Below are positions 26,971-35,919 of a stretch of 64,000 bases of DNA, piece by piece. How positions within the stretch are numbered: the stretch's first letter is position 1; every line of letters starts with the position of its first letter. The notes below the pieces were generated by a model, which was not told the DNA's origin, did no database searches, and worked only from the letters and a program-made list of their open reading frames with translations. The DNA is from Flammeovirga sp. EKP202. Lineage in GTDB: Bacteria; Bacteroidota; Bacteroidia; Cytophagales; Flammeovirgaceae. Location of the stretch: NCBI RefSeq assembly GCF_014534745.1, contig NZ_JACVVP010000008.1, positions 1 through 64,000 on the forward strand, read 5' to 3'. Both the position numbers and the translations under genes were made by a program.

Positions 26971-29900
26971 ATGCGTCATTTCACTCTAGTTATACTATTT
27001 TTATTTCATTTTATTATACCTCTAACAGCTTCAAGTTCTATTTCTGAAATTACCCCAGATGCTATTAATACTTTAAGAGATCAAGGGAAAATTAAAGAAG
27101 CGAAAGCACTTGTAAATAAGTGGATTAAAGAAACTGAGAGCGAATATGGCGATGATGCAATCGAAAATGTGATTCCGTTACTTGCTTCTGCGGAGCTTTC
27201 CATTATTTATTATGAATATCCAGAGGCCGTTCAATCTCTAGAAAAGGTATTGGGAATTATTGACCTTACTTCGGGATGGCTTTATCCTGACTACGCATTA
27301 GCACTCAATTATTTGGCGTATTGTAAGGTAAATATGGGAGATAAATTTGCTGCTTTCGGTTTATTGAATGAAGCCGAAATGATCTACTATAAGACACTTA
27401 CCCAACAACATCCTGATTTCAATTTATGTAATATTAATAGAGCCATTCTCAATTTACACCTTGGTGAATTTGAAAAAAGTGAATCCTATTTTTTAAAATC
27501 TTATCAATTTATTGAAGACCATAAAGAAGCATTTGCTACTAGTAAAACGGCAAGTACAATCACTATTGATTGGTTGAATATAAAATTTGCTCAGCTCTAT
27601 ACGAAATGGTATAAACCAGAAAAAGCACTTCCACTTTTAGAATCAGCTCAAGCAGGCTTGATTAAGAGGGGATGGAAAAAAAGTCCTATTTATTCTATTC
27701 TTTTAGAAAACTTAGCAGAGCATTACTATTATTCCAATAATTATAAAATGGCTTACTCATTTTATGAGGAGTTACACAGTCATCGAAAGGAATTTTATGG
27801 AGAAAATCATATTGCCACGGCAAAGGCAACATTGGAAATGGGTGAAATTATGTCGCAAACGGGGTACATTAATAATGCCTTATCCTATTTTCAACAAGCG
27901 AATAAATTGCTAAGTAAAGAAAAGGGATACGTCAACTCCAAAGCCGAAATACTGCTTCATATTGCTGATGTATATTTACAAAAGGGAGATGCTGTCAATG
28001 CGAAGGAGTATTTTGATAATGTCAAAATCGAAACGACAACCAATCGAGATTTGTATTTCTTTTATTTGAGAGTGATGGGGGACCTTTATTATATCAATGG
28101 AGATTACATTAATGCGGAACTCAAATTGATGGAATTAGTGTCTATCGTCCGACAAGAGAGGGTATTCTTCACAAAACATTACAGTAAGGCAATTGTAACA
28201 CTAACAGAGCTTTTTGTAACGTTGGGAAGATTACAAAATGCCATTGGCTTGTGTGAAAATGAAGTCAACTTTTTGAAAAAGAGAGGGAGAGATAAGAGCG
28301 TGACCTATTTGGATTTGAGACTTACGCTTCTCACCGCCCAGTGGTATGAAAAGTTGATTGATGAAACGGAAGCAATGGCTCAAATTACAAATATTGAAGA
28401 TACTTTGGTTCGTTTTGTAAACCCGAATCATCCATTATTTATCAAAACAAATACATTGAAAGGAGGTTTGTGTTCCGATCTTTTAAAGTACGATGAAGCG
28501 ATTTCATATTTTAGAAAGGCATTGGACTTTGCTAATCAACATGGAGTAGAGGAACTGCATTTTCAAAGGATACAAATTATAGATTATGCAGGAAATATAT
28601 ATATCAAGAAAAGAGAGCTAGAAAAAGCACTGACTGAATATAGAGTGCTCAAAGGAAAGTTTACGGATGAATCTGTTTATTTTCCAGGCTTTTTGGGGAG
28701 GATTGCTTATGTAAAAGCCCTTCAAGGGAAGTGGGAAGAAGCAAAAGAATTAATCATAAGAGGTGTTGATATTCGTTTTCATCAGTATGATACCCAATTG
28801 AATTTTACGAGTGAAGATGAAAAAATCAATTACGTTCATCACACGTCATTAGTCTTTAAATACTTTTTTAGTTTGATGTCAATGCCTGAAGGGTACAAGT
28901 CTCCTTTGATGGTGGAGAAGTGTTATGACCTTCAAGTCAATTATAGAAAGTACTTTCTGAAAGAAGCTATTGCAAGAAAAAAGAAAATTGAGAATCTAGG
29001 GCAATATCGAAAAAGTATGAACTTTACGAATTACAATCAACACCTAGATCAGCAGAAATCTAAACTAGCAACAGCCAATTTCTTTTCGATTAAAGAAAGA
29101 AATGATTTGAATATTGATACCTACATGCTTACCGATAGGATCAATAATTTAGAGAAATCCTTAAGTTTTGCGTCAAAATCAGATGATGATTCATTAAATG
29201 TATCAGAATATATCTCTTGGAGAGATGTACAAAAACGCCTCAATGAAAAGGAAGTCGCTTTAGAAATCATCAAATTGAATACAATAGATAAAAATAATGA
29301 TTTCTATGTGGCAATCGCTATTTCAAAAAATTGTAAGACACCGAAGTTTATCCCGATCGGTAATGCAAAACTACTAGAAAATGACTTGTTTAGTATTTAC
29401 TCTAAAGAAATAAAACCGAAAACGAGATCATTGGTTTATAAGAAAACCACCACTAAGAAAGTATCAGCTTATAAGTATTATTGGGAACCGATAAAAGAGG
29501 GATTAGCAGAATGGGGAGAAGAAATAGGAACAATATATTTGAGTAAGGATGGTATTTATAATGCAATCAATTTGAATGTCTTATACAATAGTGAATCGGA
29601 GAAGTACCTTATTGAAGAAGAAGATATTCACCTTGTAATTAGTACTTCTGATATCCGATCAAAGAGTCAATTATCGAATTTTACTAATAATGATATTTGT
29701 CTTTTTGGAAACCCATCTTTTGAAGGTGATGCAGAAGATTTAGGAGTTAGAGAAGCGGCCGGACAAGCTTCAGCAGATCAAGAAAAATATACTTTTTATC
29801 TTGAGAATCTGCCTGGAACGAAAACGGAGCTAGAAAATACACAGACATTATTTAAAAGTAGAGGATGGAATGTGGATGCATATTATGAAGATAGGGCGAC

Positions 29901-30417
29901 TGAAAATAACATTAAAAACTTATCGTATTCACCTTCTATCATGCACATTGCCACCCATGGTATTTATATAGATGAATTGATCAATCCAATTTTGCAAAAC
30001 CCTTTATTAAAATCGGGTCTTTTCTTCACGGAAATATCTACAAATAATGAGAAATCTGTAGATGAAATCTATAAATCAGGCAATGATGGGATCTTGACGG
30101 CTTATGAAGTGAAAGGTTTAAATCTAAAAAATACTTCTTTATTGATTCTTTCAGCTTGTCAATCAGGAGTGTCAGACATCGCTGATGGTGATGGGATTTC
30201 TGGGCTGCAATATGCTTTTAGTATAGCAGGGGTAAAAACGATTGTAATGAGTTTATGGAGTGTTGATGATGTAGCTACCCAAAAACTGATGAATGAGTTT
30301 TATGAGCAGTGGTTCCAAACTAAGGACATTGATCAAGCTTTTCGAAATGCACAACTTAAACTAATGAAAGACTATAAGGACCCTTACTATTGGGGAGCCT
30401 TCGTGATGGTGCATTAA
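26971..30417 (+). CDS. CHAT domain protease-like protein with TPR repeats
   Basis: A 1148-residue exported protein with a signal peptide (1-20, PLTAS-SS). Residues 25-620 contain many TPR-like helical pairs (for example SESYFLKSYQFIEDHK, NAKEYFDNVK). Residues 720-870 are a helical link. The C-terminus is a CHAT caspase-like domain: LPGTKTELENTQTLFKSRGW, catalytic-type His996 in HIATHGIY, Cys1063 in LSACQSG, and the family's SGLQYAFSIAGVKTIVMSLW. In CRISPR and other systems such domains are proteases regulated by TPR partners. Here it is secreted to the periplasm or surface. It stands alone; substrate unknown. Confidence 0.88.
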   Translation: MRHFTLVILFLFHFIIPLTASSSISEITPDAINTLRDQGKIKEAKALVNKWIKETESEYGDDAIENVIPLLASAELSIIYYEYPEAVQSLEKVLGIIDLTSGWLYPDYALALNYLAYCKVNMGDKFAAFGLLNEAEMIYYKTLTQQHPDFNLCNINRAILNLHLGEFEKSESYFLKSYQFIEDHKEAFATSKTASTITIDWLNIKFAQLYTKWYKPEKALPLLESAQAGLIKRGWKKSPIYSILLENLAEHYYYSNNYKMAYSFYEELHSHRKEFYGENHIATAKATLEMGEIMSQTGYINNALSYFQQANKLLSKEKGYVNSKAEILLHIADVYLQKGDAVNAKEYFDNVKIETTTNRDLYFFYLRVMGDLYYINGDYINAELKLMELVSIVRQERVFFTKHYSKAIVTLTELFVTLGRLQNAIGLCENEVNFLKKRGRDKSVTYLDLRLTLLTAQWYEKLIDETEAMAQITNIEDTLVRFVNPNHPLFIKTNTLKGGLCSDLLKYDEAISYFRKALDFANQHGVEELHFQRIQIIDYAGNIYIKKRELEKALTEYRVLKGKFTDESVYFPGFLGRIAYVKALQGKWEEAKELIIRGVDIRFHQYDTQLNFTSEDEKINYVHHTSLVFKYFFSLMSMPEGYKSPLMVEKCYDLQVNYRKYFLKEAIARKKKIENLGQYRKSMNFTNYNQHLDQQKSKLATANFFSIKERNDLNIDTYMLTDRINNLEKSLSFASKSDDDSLNVSEYISWRDVQKRLNEKEVALEIIKLNTIDKNNDFYVAIAISKNCKTPKFIPIGNAKLLENDLFSIYSKEIKPKTRSLVYKKTTTKKVSAYKYYWEPIKEGLAEWGEEIGTIYLSKDGIYNAINLNVLYNSESEKYLIEEEDIHLVISTSDIRSKSQLSNFTNNDICLFGNPSFEGDAEDLGVREAAGQASADQEKYTFYLENLPGTKTELENTQTLFKSRGWNVDAYYEDRATENNIKNLSYSPSIMHIATHGIYIDELINPILQNPLLKSGLFFTEISTNNEKSVDEIYKSGNDGILTAYEVKGLNLKNTSLLILSACQSGVSDIADGDGISGLQYAFSIAGVKTIVMSLWSVDDVATQKLMNEFYEQWFQTKDIDQAFRNAQLKLMKDYKDPYYWGAFVMVH

Positions 30418-30523
30418 TCAAGAGTCAGGTACTTTTTCAATTTTAACATTTTCTATTGTCACAAAATAGTTGATCGTCTTGTCTTATAATTATAAGTGAA
30501 TATTCATTCAAATTTATAAAGTC

Positions 30524-31141
30524 ATGTACCTACTAACCCGTGATCGTGAGGAAATTTGGAACACAATAACACATGCAATTGGTGTATTATTGAGTATAGT
30601 TGGTTTATTATTTCTATTATTAAAAGCAAACACCCCTTTTGACTATTTGGTGTACAGTGTGTTTGGAGCAAGTATGATCATTCTCTACTTATCGTCCACT
30701 TTATATCATCTTATAGCATTTACTAAACTAAAGCAGTTTTTAAGAAAACTGGATCATAGTGGTATATACCTGTTGATTGCTGGGACTTATACGCCTTTTG
30801 CTTTACTTTCTCTTGAAAATGATGGAGGCGTCACAATTGCTATTATTGTTTGGACGATAGCTTTTATAGGAATGATTTATAAGTTATTCTTTAAAATTAA
30901 ATACGAATGGATCTCAGTCACATTATATGTTGGAATGGGCTGGATTGCTGTATTTAAGTTAGGAGCTTTATACCAAGAATTAGGAGCGGGATTTTGGTTG
31001 ATGATTGCAGGAGGAGTAGCCTATACTTTGGGAGTGCTATTTTATGTTTGGGAAAAACTGAAATACAATCATGCTATTTGGCATTTATTTGTTTTGGCAG
31101 GTAGTATCTTAATGTATCTATCTATTTATCTTTATACTTAA
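30524..31141 (+). CDS. Hemolysin III / YqfA family (PAQR-like) membrane protein
   Basis: A 205-residue protein with seven membrane segments and the PAQR signature: an N-terminal E-x-x-N-x-x-T-H-A-I-G (residues about 8-18), SSTLYHLIAF, LDHSGIYLLIAGTYTPF, and the C-terminal HAIWHLFVLAGS with two histidines. These His/Asp/Ser residues form a zinc site in the family. Its function in bacteria is not settled; despite the name, it is rarely a toxin. It stands alone, with no partner gene. A hairpin read on the minus strand lies 45 bases on. Confidence 0.9.
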   Translation: MYLLTRDREEIWNTITHAIGVLLSIVGLLFLLLKANTPFDYLVYSVFGASMIILYLSSTLYHLIAFTKLKQFLRKLDHSGIYLLIAGTYTPFALLSLENDGGVTIAIIVWTIAFIGMIYKLFFKIKYEWISVTLYVGMGWIAVFKLGALYQELGAGFWLMIAGGVAYTLGVLFYVWEKLKYNHAIWHLFVLAGSILMYLSIYLYT

Positions 31142-31184
31142 TTTTAGTCAATCATAGAAAGTAAAACTTAGTACCTAATAAGCA

Positions 31185-31221
31185 TAAAAAAGAGGCAAAT
31201 CAATATTAGTTGAAATGCCTC
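31185..31221 (-). terminator. Possible terminator of the SpoIIE gene
   Basis: A 6-bp stem (31192-31197 with 31216-31221) is followed, in the minus direction, by six T. It lies 135 bases after the stop of the minus-strand gene. Confidence 0.4.
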
Positions 31222-31355
31222 ACATATTAATTATGAATCGAAAGTAAATTTTCTAAATGCTTTAATTACTAAACACAAGAAAAAATAAAAAATTCGATTA
31301 CTGAAAGATTATTATGTTAATCGTTGTAGAGTCCAAATATAATATTGAATTAATG

Positions 31356-33611
31356 CTAACATTTAAACCCAATTAAAAGAATATCATCAATTTGTTTACT
31401 GCCATTTTTCCAAGCATCAAACTTTTGAGTCATCTTTTCTTTCTGCTTTTCTAATGGAAGCGTATTCCAACTACAAAGATCTTCAATGAGCTGTTTTCTC
31501 ATATATTTCTTATTCTCTTTCCCTCCAAACTGATCTTGAATACCATCTGAATAAATATAGAAAGTATCTGTTTTTTGAATGGCAATGGTATGCTCATCGT
31601 ATGTTTTCTGCTTATTCTTCATTCTGTTGCCACCAACATGACGGTTCGTACCTTTGTAGAGATTGTATTCACCATTATTTTTTACGACTAATAGTGGATT
31701 TTTTGCTCCAGCATATTGTAATGACTTTTTATCTTTTGCAATGGTACAAATCGCAACATCCATTCCTTCACGCGACCATTCATTTTCTTCTTGATGTAGT
31801 GTTAGAGCAATGTACTTATCAATTTTCGCTAATATTTCAGCAGGTGAAGTAAGTCCCTCGATATTGACAACTTGATTCATCAGTGCATTTCCCATCATAG
31901 ACATAAAGGCACCAGGAATACCGTGTCCAGTACAGTCTAGAGCAGCAATAATAGTTTGTTCATGTTGTTGCCCGACCCAGTAAAAATCACCTGATACAAT
32001 ATCTCTCGGTTGGTACATCACAAAATGCGAAGAGAAAAATTCAGTAAAATGCTGTTCTGCTGGTAACATAGCATTTTGGATACGCCACCCTGCATGAATA
32101 CTTTCTTCCGTCTTTTTACTTTGTATTTGTAAAGAGGTGAGTGCCTCTTCTAATTGGTTGGCTGTAGATCGAATCTCAATGTTTTGTTCAGAAATTCTTT
32201 CATTCCTCGCTTCTAATTCAAGATTAGTTCTTTTCCTTTGTACTGCATTTTTGTACTGTAAACTTCCGACTACACCCAGTGAAACCAACAATAATAATAA
32301 AGTGGCAGCAGCCCAATATTGCTTAGCAATCAGTGCTTTTTGCAGTTGATTTTTTTGCTCTAAAATCTCAATTTTCTGTTTTGCAGCCTTCTCGGTTTCT
32401 ATCAATAATTTTTTCAAATAAGAACGATCAGTTTCTAAGTCATTTACCTTGTTATTTTGTTGGTCAAGGTAACTTTTCAATAAATAAACAGCCTCTTCAT
32501 CATCCAATTGATTGATACTATCCAAGAATGAGTAATGATTTTTGAGTTCTGTGAGTGCTTCCCTCAATTGTTCTAATTCATCTTGATCTGGATTCCCAAA
32601 CAGTTCTAACTCTTCTTTAACAGCTAGGTTATATTGACTTTGAGAAATCTCACCTCTATAATATTTAATACTGTTGAGGTATGATAATGCTTGAGAATAG
32701 TAATTTCTAAACTTCATCACATCGTCAAGACTTCTGTATTCTTTTTTCAGAACAGGCTTGTATTTAAATTTCTCTAATAATTTTACGGAGGAATTGAGTT
32801 GACGGTAAGCATCACTAATCTTGTTCATTCTTAGGTATGTTCTGCCTAAAAATATTTTGGATATTCCTTCAAAGTATCTATTCTCATTAGCTTTACTCTC
32901 TGTTACTGCCTCCACAAAATATTTTCGTGCTTTGGATAAGTTTGGATTTTCTCCTAGCAATTGATTTATTCCCTTTCCAATTATTGAAAGAACATAGGCA
33001 TCTTTGATATTATTCTTATTGGCAATTTCTTCTGCTTTTTTAAAGTAGGGTAAGGCCTCGTCTTGAATCTCCAATGAGGTATACAAGAATCCAATATTTA
33101 AATAGGCGATCACTTCTAAGGTATATAACTGCAGTTCGCTGGAAAGAAGTTGCGCTTCTAAAAATGATGATTTTGCATTTTCAAAATCAAGACTGACCCT
33201 ATAGGTTGCACCTAGGTCAAGTAAAAAGTTGACTTTATCTGACTTTTGCGTTGACCTTTCTGAAAGCTTTAATGCTTTTTGGTGAAAGTTGACGGCTTGA
33301 GGGAAAGTGGAAAATTCCCTAAAAACAATAGCCTTGGTGTTGTAAGCCATGGCAAGTGCCTCATTATTGGATATTTTCTTGGCTGTACGTATTGCTTGAT
33401 TAACAAGTTGGAAAGGCTCTTTTTGAGAAGATGGATTTCTTTCCACAGCCATTAAAGCCATTGCCGTAAGTGTTTCTACTTTTTCGGCACTGTCTTCCAT
33501 TTTCATTCCTTGTTCAATATTAATAGGTTTAGTATTAGTATTTGCCGCCAATAAATTGAAGCATACTACTAACCCAAGTGCCAATGTGACTAATCTGTAT
33601 CTAGTTTGCAC
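31356..33611 (-). CDS. TPR - SpoIIE-type PP2C serine phosphatase
   Basis: A 751-residue signalling protein with signal peptide (1-23), TPR repeats (about 60-290), a coiled-coil, a membrane segment near residues 428-446, a second coiled-coil (455-505), and a C-terminal PP2C/SpoIIE phosphatase. The phosphatase has the standard metal motifs: QPRDIVSGDFYW, ALDCTGHGIPGAFMS, YSDGI and DDILLIGF. Topology puts the TPRs in the periplasm and the phosphatase in the cytosol. SiaA-type phosphatases that act on SiaC have the same catalytic domain. It is 43 bases downstream of the glutamine-amidotransferase gene. Its target is unknown. Confidence 0.93.
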   Translation of the reverse strand: MQTRYRLVTLALGLVVCFNLLAANTNTKPINIEQGMKMEDSAEKVETLTAMALMAVERNPSSQKEPFQLVNQAIRTAKKISNNEALAMAYNTKAIVFREFSTFPQAVNFHQKALKLSERSTQKSDKVNFLLDLGATYRVSLDFENAKSSFLEAQLLSSELQLYTLEVIAYLNIGFLYTSLEIQDEALPYFKKAEEIANKNNIKDAYVLSIIGKGINQLLGENPNLSKARKYFVEAVTESKANENRYFEGISKIFLGRTYLRMNKISDAYRQLNSSVKLLEKFKYKPVLKKEYRSLDDVMKFRNYYSQALSYLNSIKYYRGEISQSQYNLAVKEELELFGNPDQDELEQLREALTELKNHYSFLDSINQLDDEEAVYLLKSYLDQQNNKVNDLETDRSYLKKLLIETEKAAKQKIEILEQKNQLQKALIAKQYWAAATLLLLLVSLGVVGSLQYKNAVQRKRTNLELEARNERISEQNIEIRSTANQLEEALTSLQIQSKKTEESIHAGWRIQNAMLPAEQHFTEFFSSHFVMYQPRDIVSGDFYWVGQQHEQTIIAALDCTGHGIPGAFMSMMGNALMNQVVNIEGLTSPAEILAKIDKYIALTLHQEENEWSREGMDVAICTIAKDKKSLQYAGAKNPLLVVKNNGEYNLYKGTNRHVGGNRMKNKQKTYDEHTIAIQKTDTFYIYSDGIQDQFGGKENKKYMRKQLIEDLCSWNTLPLEKQKEKMTQKFDAWKNGSKQIDDILLIGFKC

Positions 33612-33654
33612 TTTTTTATTATTATGATGGTTTAATTATTTTTTTATAACAGGT

Positions 33655-34230
33655 TTAACCTTTCGTAGTGCAAAGATTTAACCAATTTTGTAGCAATAAA
33701 GTACCATAATCTTCAGAGACCTCTGGATGAAATTGTACTCCCCACCAATTCAAAGTTTTATGTTTCATCGCCTCATTTTCGCAAGATTGTGAGTGAGCTA
33801 TTAATTGAAAGCTGTCGCTTAAAGTAACGCTTTCGCAGTGATCTTCTTCAAATACACTGTTTTGAGGGATTGCATGGAAAAGAGGAGAAGGAGAGGTCTG
33901 TTTTATGGTTTCTAAACTTCTAGCTTCTGTTGTCCTTTTAATTTCACCACCTTCAAGCATTCCTAAAATCTGATGTCCAAAACAAACACCCAACACAGGA
34001 GTATCTATAGTTTTTAGTAGCTCAAATTTTTTTAAATAAGGAGCTGGATCTACTTCTGTCAGTAAAATAGGAGCTCCACTGATGATGATTTTATCAGCAT
34101 TCTTTAAATGTTCTTCAGTAAGATGTTCTATGGTAACAATAGCATAGTTTAAACTTTCTTGTGATAGGATCTCACCAAAATGCTTTGTTTTTACGCTTCC
34201 ACAGTTAATGATTAAATGCTGTAATTCCAC
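33655..34230 (-). CDS. Class I glutamine amidotransferase (GMP synthase GATase-like)
   Basis: A 191-residue stand-alone glutaminase domain. The catalytic triad is visible: Cys83 in VLGVCFGHQILG, His168 and Glu170 in WWGVQFHPEVSE. Length and the VGAP-like start (ISGAPILLTE) suit the GuaA-type GATase subunit, which donates ammonia for XMP amination; however no synthetase domain adjoins it, so another acceptor is possible. It lies between the terminator of msrBA and the SpoIIE gene (43-base gap), so those two may be co-transcribed. Confidence 0.85.
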   Translation of the reverse strand: MELQHLIINCGSVKTKHFGEILSQESLNYAIVTIEHLTEEHLKNADKIIISGAPILLTEVDPAPYLKKFELLKTIDTPVLGVCFGHQILGMLEGGEIKRTTEARSLETIKQTSPSPLFHAIPQNSVFEEDHCESVTLSDSFQLIAHSQSCENEAMKHKTLNWWGVQFHPEVSEDYGTLLLQNWLNLCTTKG

Positions 34231-34272
34231 TAGAAATTTATTTAGTTTATAATGTCCTTACCATCAAGATAT

Positions 34273-34307
34273 AAAAAAGCCCATGGAATAAAAAGTTCCA
34301 CGGGCTT
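34273..34307 (-). terminator. Terminator after msrBA
   Basis: A 12-bp stem (34277-34288 with 34296-34307) contains one position that is a G-U pair on the minus strand transcript, followed by six T in the minus direction, 18 bases after the msrBA stop. Confidence 0.85.
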
Positions 34308-34325
34308 GTGTTTTAATGTCTACAA

Positions 34326-35261
34326 TTAAAAGCGTTCTGTTTTAATATGACAATATGGTTTTGCCTTTTTCTTGAAGTAATACATTTGATGGTATTCTTC
34401 AGCATCCCAGAAAGTAGAGGCTTTTGTAACTCTTGTTGCTACATCATATCCTTTATCCTCCAATTCCTTGATTAACTTTTCGGCAATTTCTTTTTGATAA
34501 TTTGAAGTATAAAAAACCTCTGATCTATATTGTTTACCAACGTCTGGCCCTTGTCTATTGACTTGAGTAGGATCATGGATTTCAAAGAATAACCTTGCTA
34601 ATTCTTCATAAGATACTTTGTTTGGATCATATTTAATTTCCAAAGCCTCAGCATGCCCAGTGTCAGTGTAACAAACTTCTTTGTAAGATGGATTATTTTT
34701 TTGTCCACCAGTGTAACCTACTTGAGTACTAATTACTCCGGGTAATTTGGCGAAGTAATATTCCACACCCCAGAAACATCCGCCAGCAAAAATAGCAACA
34801 TTCGTTTCTGCTACTTTCTTTTCTTCAGCAGGAGTGAAATTCAATGAGGCTGAGTTAACGCAGTGTCTTGTATTTTTGGCAGTTAATCCTTCACCAATAA
34901 AGACATGCCCTAAGTGAGCATCACAATTAGCACATAAGATCTCTGTTCTTCTGCCATCGGCATCAGTCTCTCTTTTTACAGCACCTTCTATCTCATCATC
35001 AAAACTAGGCCATCCACAGTGAGAGTCAAACTTATCATCTGATTTGTAAAGTGGAGTGTCACATCTTTTACAAGTATATGTACCATCTTCAAAATGTGCA
35101 TTATATATTCCAGTACCTGGGCGTTCAGTTCCTTTATGTACAATGACATATTGTTCAAAATCTGTAAGCGGGTTAAACTTTTTATTTTTATCCATATCTT
35201 GACTTAATGTAACGCTATGTAATGCTAATAATAATGTAAGTAATCCGAGTATCCTTTTCAT
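34326..35261 (-). CDS. msrBA: Exported bifunctional methionine sulfoxide reductase (MsrB-MsrA)
   Basis: Repairs both methionine-R- and S-sulfoxides. Signal peptide (1-20) then an MsrB domain (about 30-145) with zinc cysteines Cys64/Cys67 and Cys110/Cys113 and the catalytic RHCVNSASLNF (Cys134), and an MsrA domain (about 154-305) with catalytic GCFWG (Cys162). The fusion order is MsrB then MsrA, the reverse of the better-known PilB-type MsrA-MsrB. Export suggests repair of periplasmic or surface proteins. Monocistronic, with a strong terminator. Confidence 0.95.
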   Translation of the reverse strand: MKRILGLLTLLLALHSVTLSQDMDKNKKFNPLTDFEQYVIVHKGTERPGTGIYNAHFEDGTYTCKRCDTPLYKSDDKFDSHCGWPSFDDEIEGAVKRETDADGRRTEILCANCDAHLGHVFIGEGLTAKNTRHCVNSASLNFTPAEEKKVAETNVAIFAGGCFWGVEYYFAKLPGVISTQVGYTGGQKNNPSYKEVCYTDTGHAEALEIKYDPNKVSYEELARLFFEIHDPTQVNRQGPDVGKQYRSEVFYTSNYQKEIAEKLIKELEDKGYDVATRVTKASTFWDAEEYHQMYYFKKKAKPYCHIKTERF

Positions 35262-35426
35262 AATGTTTAATTTAGGTTTGTATTATTTTATGAATACAAT
35301 TTTACGGAAGTATCTACACAAGAAATGTGGTATAGTTCACATTTGTTTTGAATCGACGTTGATTTAACACTTTTTATACTCCAATTTCTTCTGGATCAAT
35401 TTCCTTATTAATCAATTATGGGAAAT

Positions 35427-35464
35427 AAAAAACCTCTACCAGGATATTTTAGTAGAGGTTTTCT
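35427..35464 (-). terminator. Terminator displaced from the sulfatase gene
   Basis: Perfect 9-bp stem (35431-35439 with 35452-35460) followed by T-rich sequence in the minus direction. It is the nearest terminator to the sulfatase gene but lies about 460 bases downstream, with repeat copy A between them. Confidence 0.65.
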
Positions 35465-35475
35465 AGCAAATTTAC

Positions 35476-35906
35476 TACGTTGTAAACTGAATTATCATCA
35501 ACTTTTAATTAAGCTTTCTACAAGAATTTATAGAATCTACTTTCAAACTTCCTTCTTCTTCATTTTTGTCTTAACACAAAAACGAAGCAAAAAAGTCAAG
35601 GCTTAGAAGTCAAAAGCTAAATTTCATTTCTCTCGCCTAAATGATTTTAAACTCGCTAAAGCTCAAACAGCAAAATCATTTTTAACGGCTCAATCCATGA
35701 AATTCTTCACGCTTTTCCCTTCAATGCCGAAGAAGATACTACTAAATGATTACCTAATTACAAAAGAAAAGGGTTTTGTAATCATCTTCTAAAATGCAGT
35801 TCTGTAGGGACGTTTTACTAAAACGTCCGCACGCACCATAATACACTACCACTTATCCTTCACAAAAGGAATTGCTATAATTAACGATAATTTAGTTTAC
35901 AGTGTA
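35476..35906 (+). repeat. Dispersed TIR element, long copy A (431 bases)
   Basis: Bounded by inverted termini (TACGTTGTAAACTGAATTAT at the left; GATAATTTAGTTTACAGTGTA reversed at the right). Its middle (35540-35725) aligns closely, in reverse orientation, with copy B at 40380-40560: the stretches CTTCCTTCTTCTTC, GCCTAAATGATTTTAAACTCG, and CATGAAATTCTTCACG are all shared. It holds two internal hairpins (35764-35784 region and 35809-35828, GGACGTTTT arms). It encodes no credible protein. It fits a non-autonomous transposable element (MITE-like) or a degraded insertion sequence. Confidence 0.75.
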
Positions 35907-35919
35907 TTTGCTTTATGCA

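Noticed and set aside
35418-35606. Plus-strand open frame in the MsrBA-sulfatase gap
   Set aside because: It spans a terminator hairpin and part of repeat copy A, so it is accidental.
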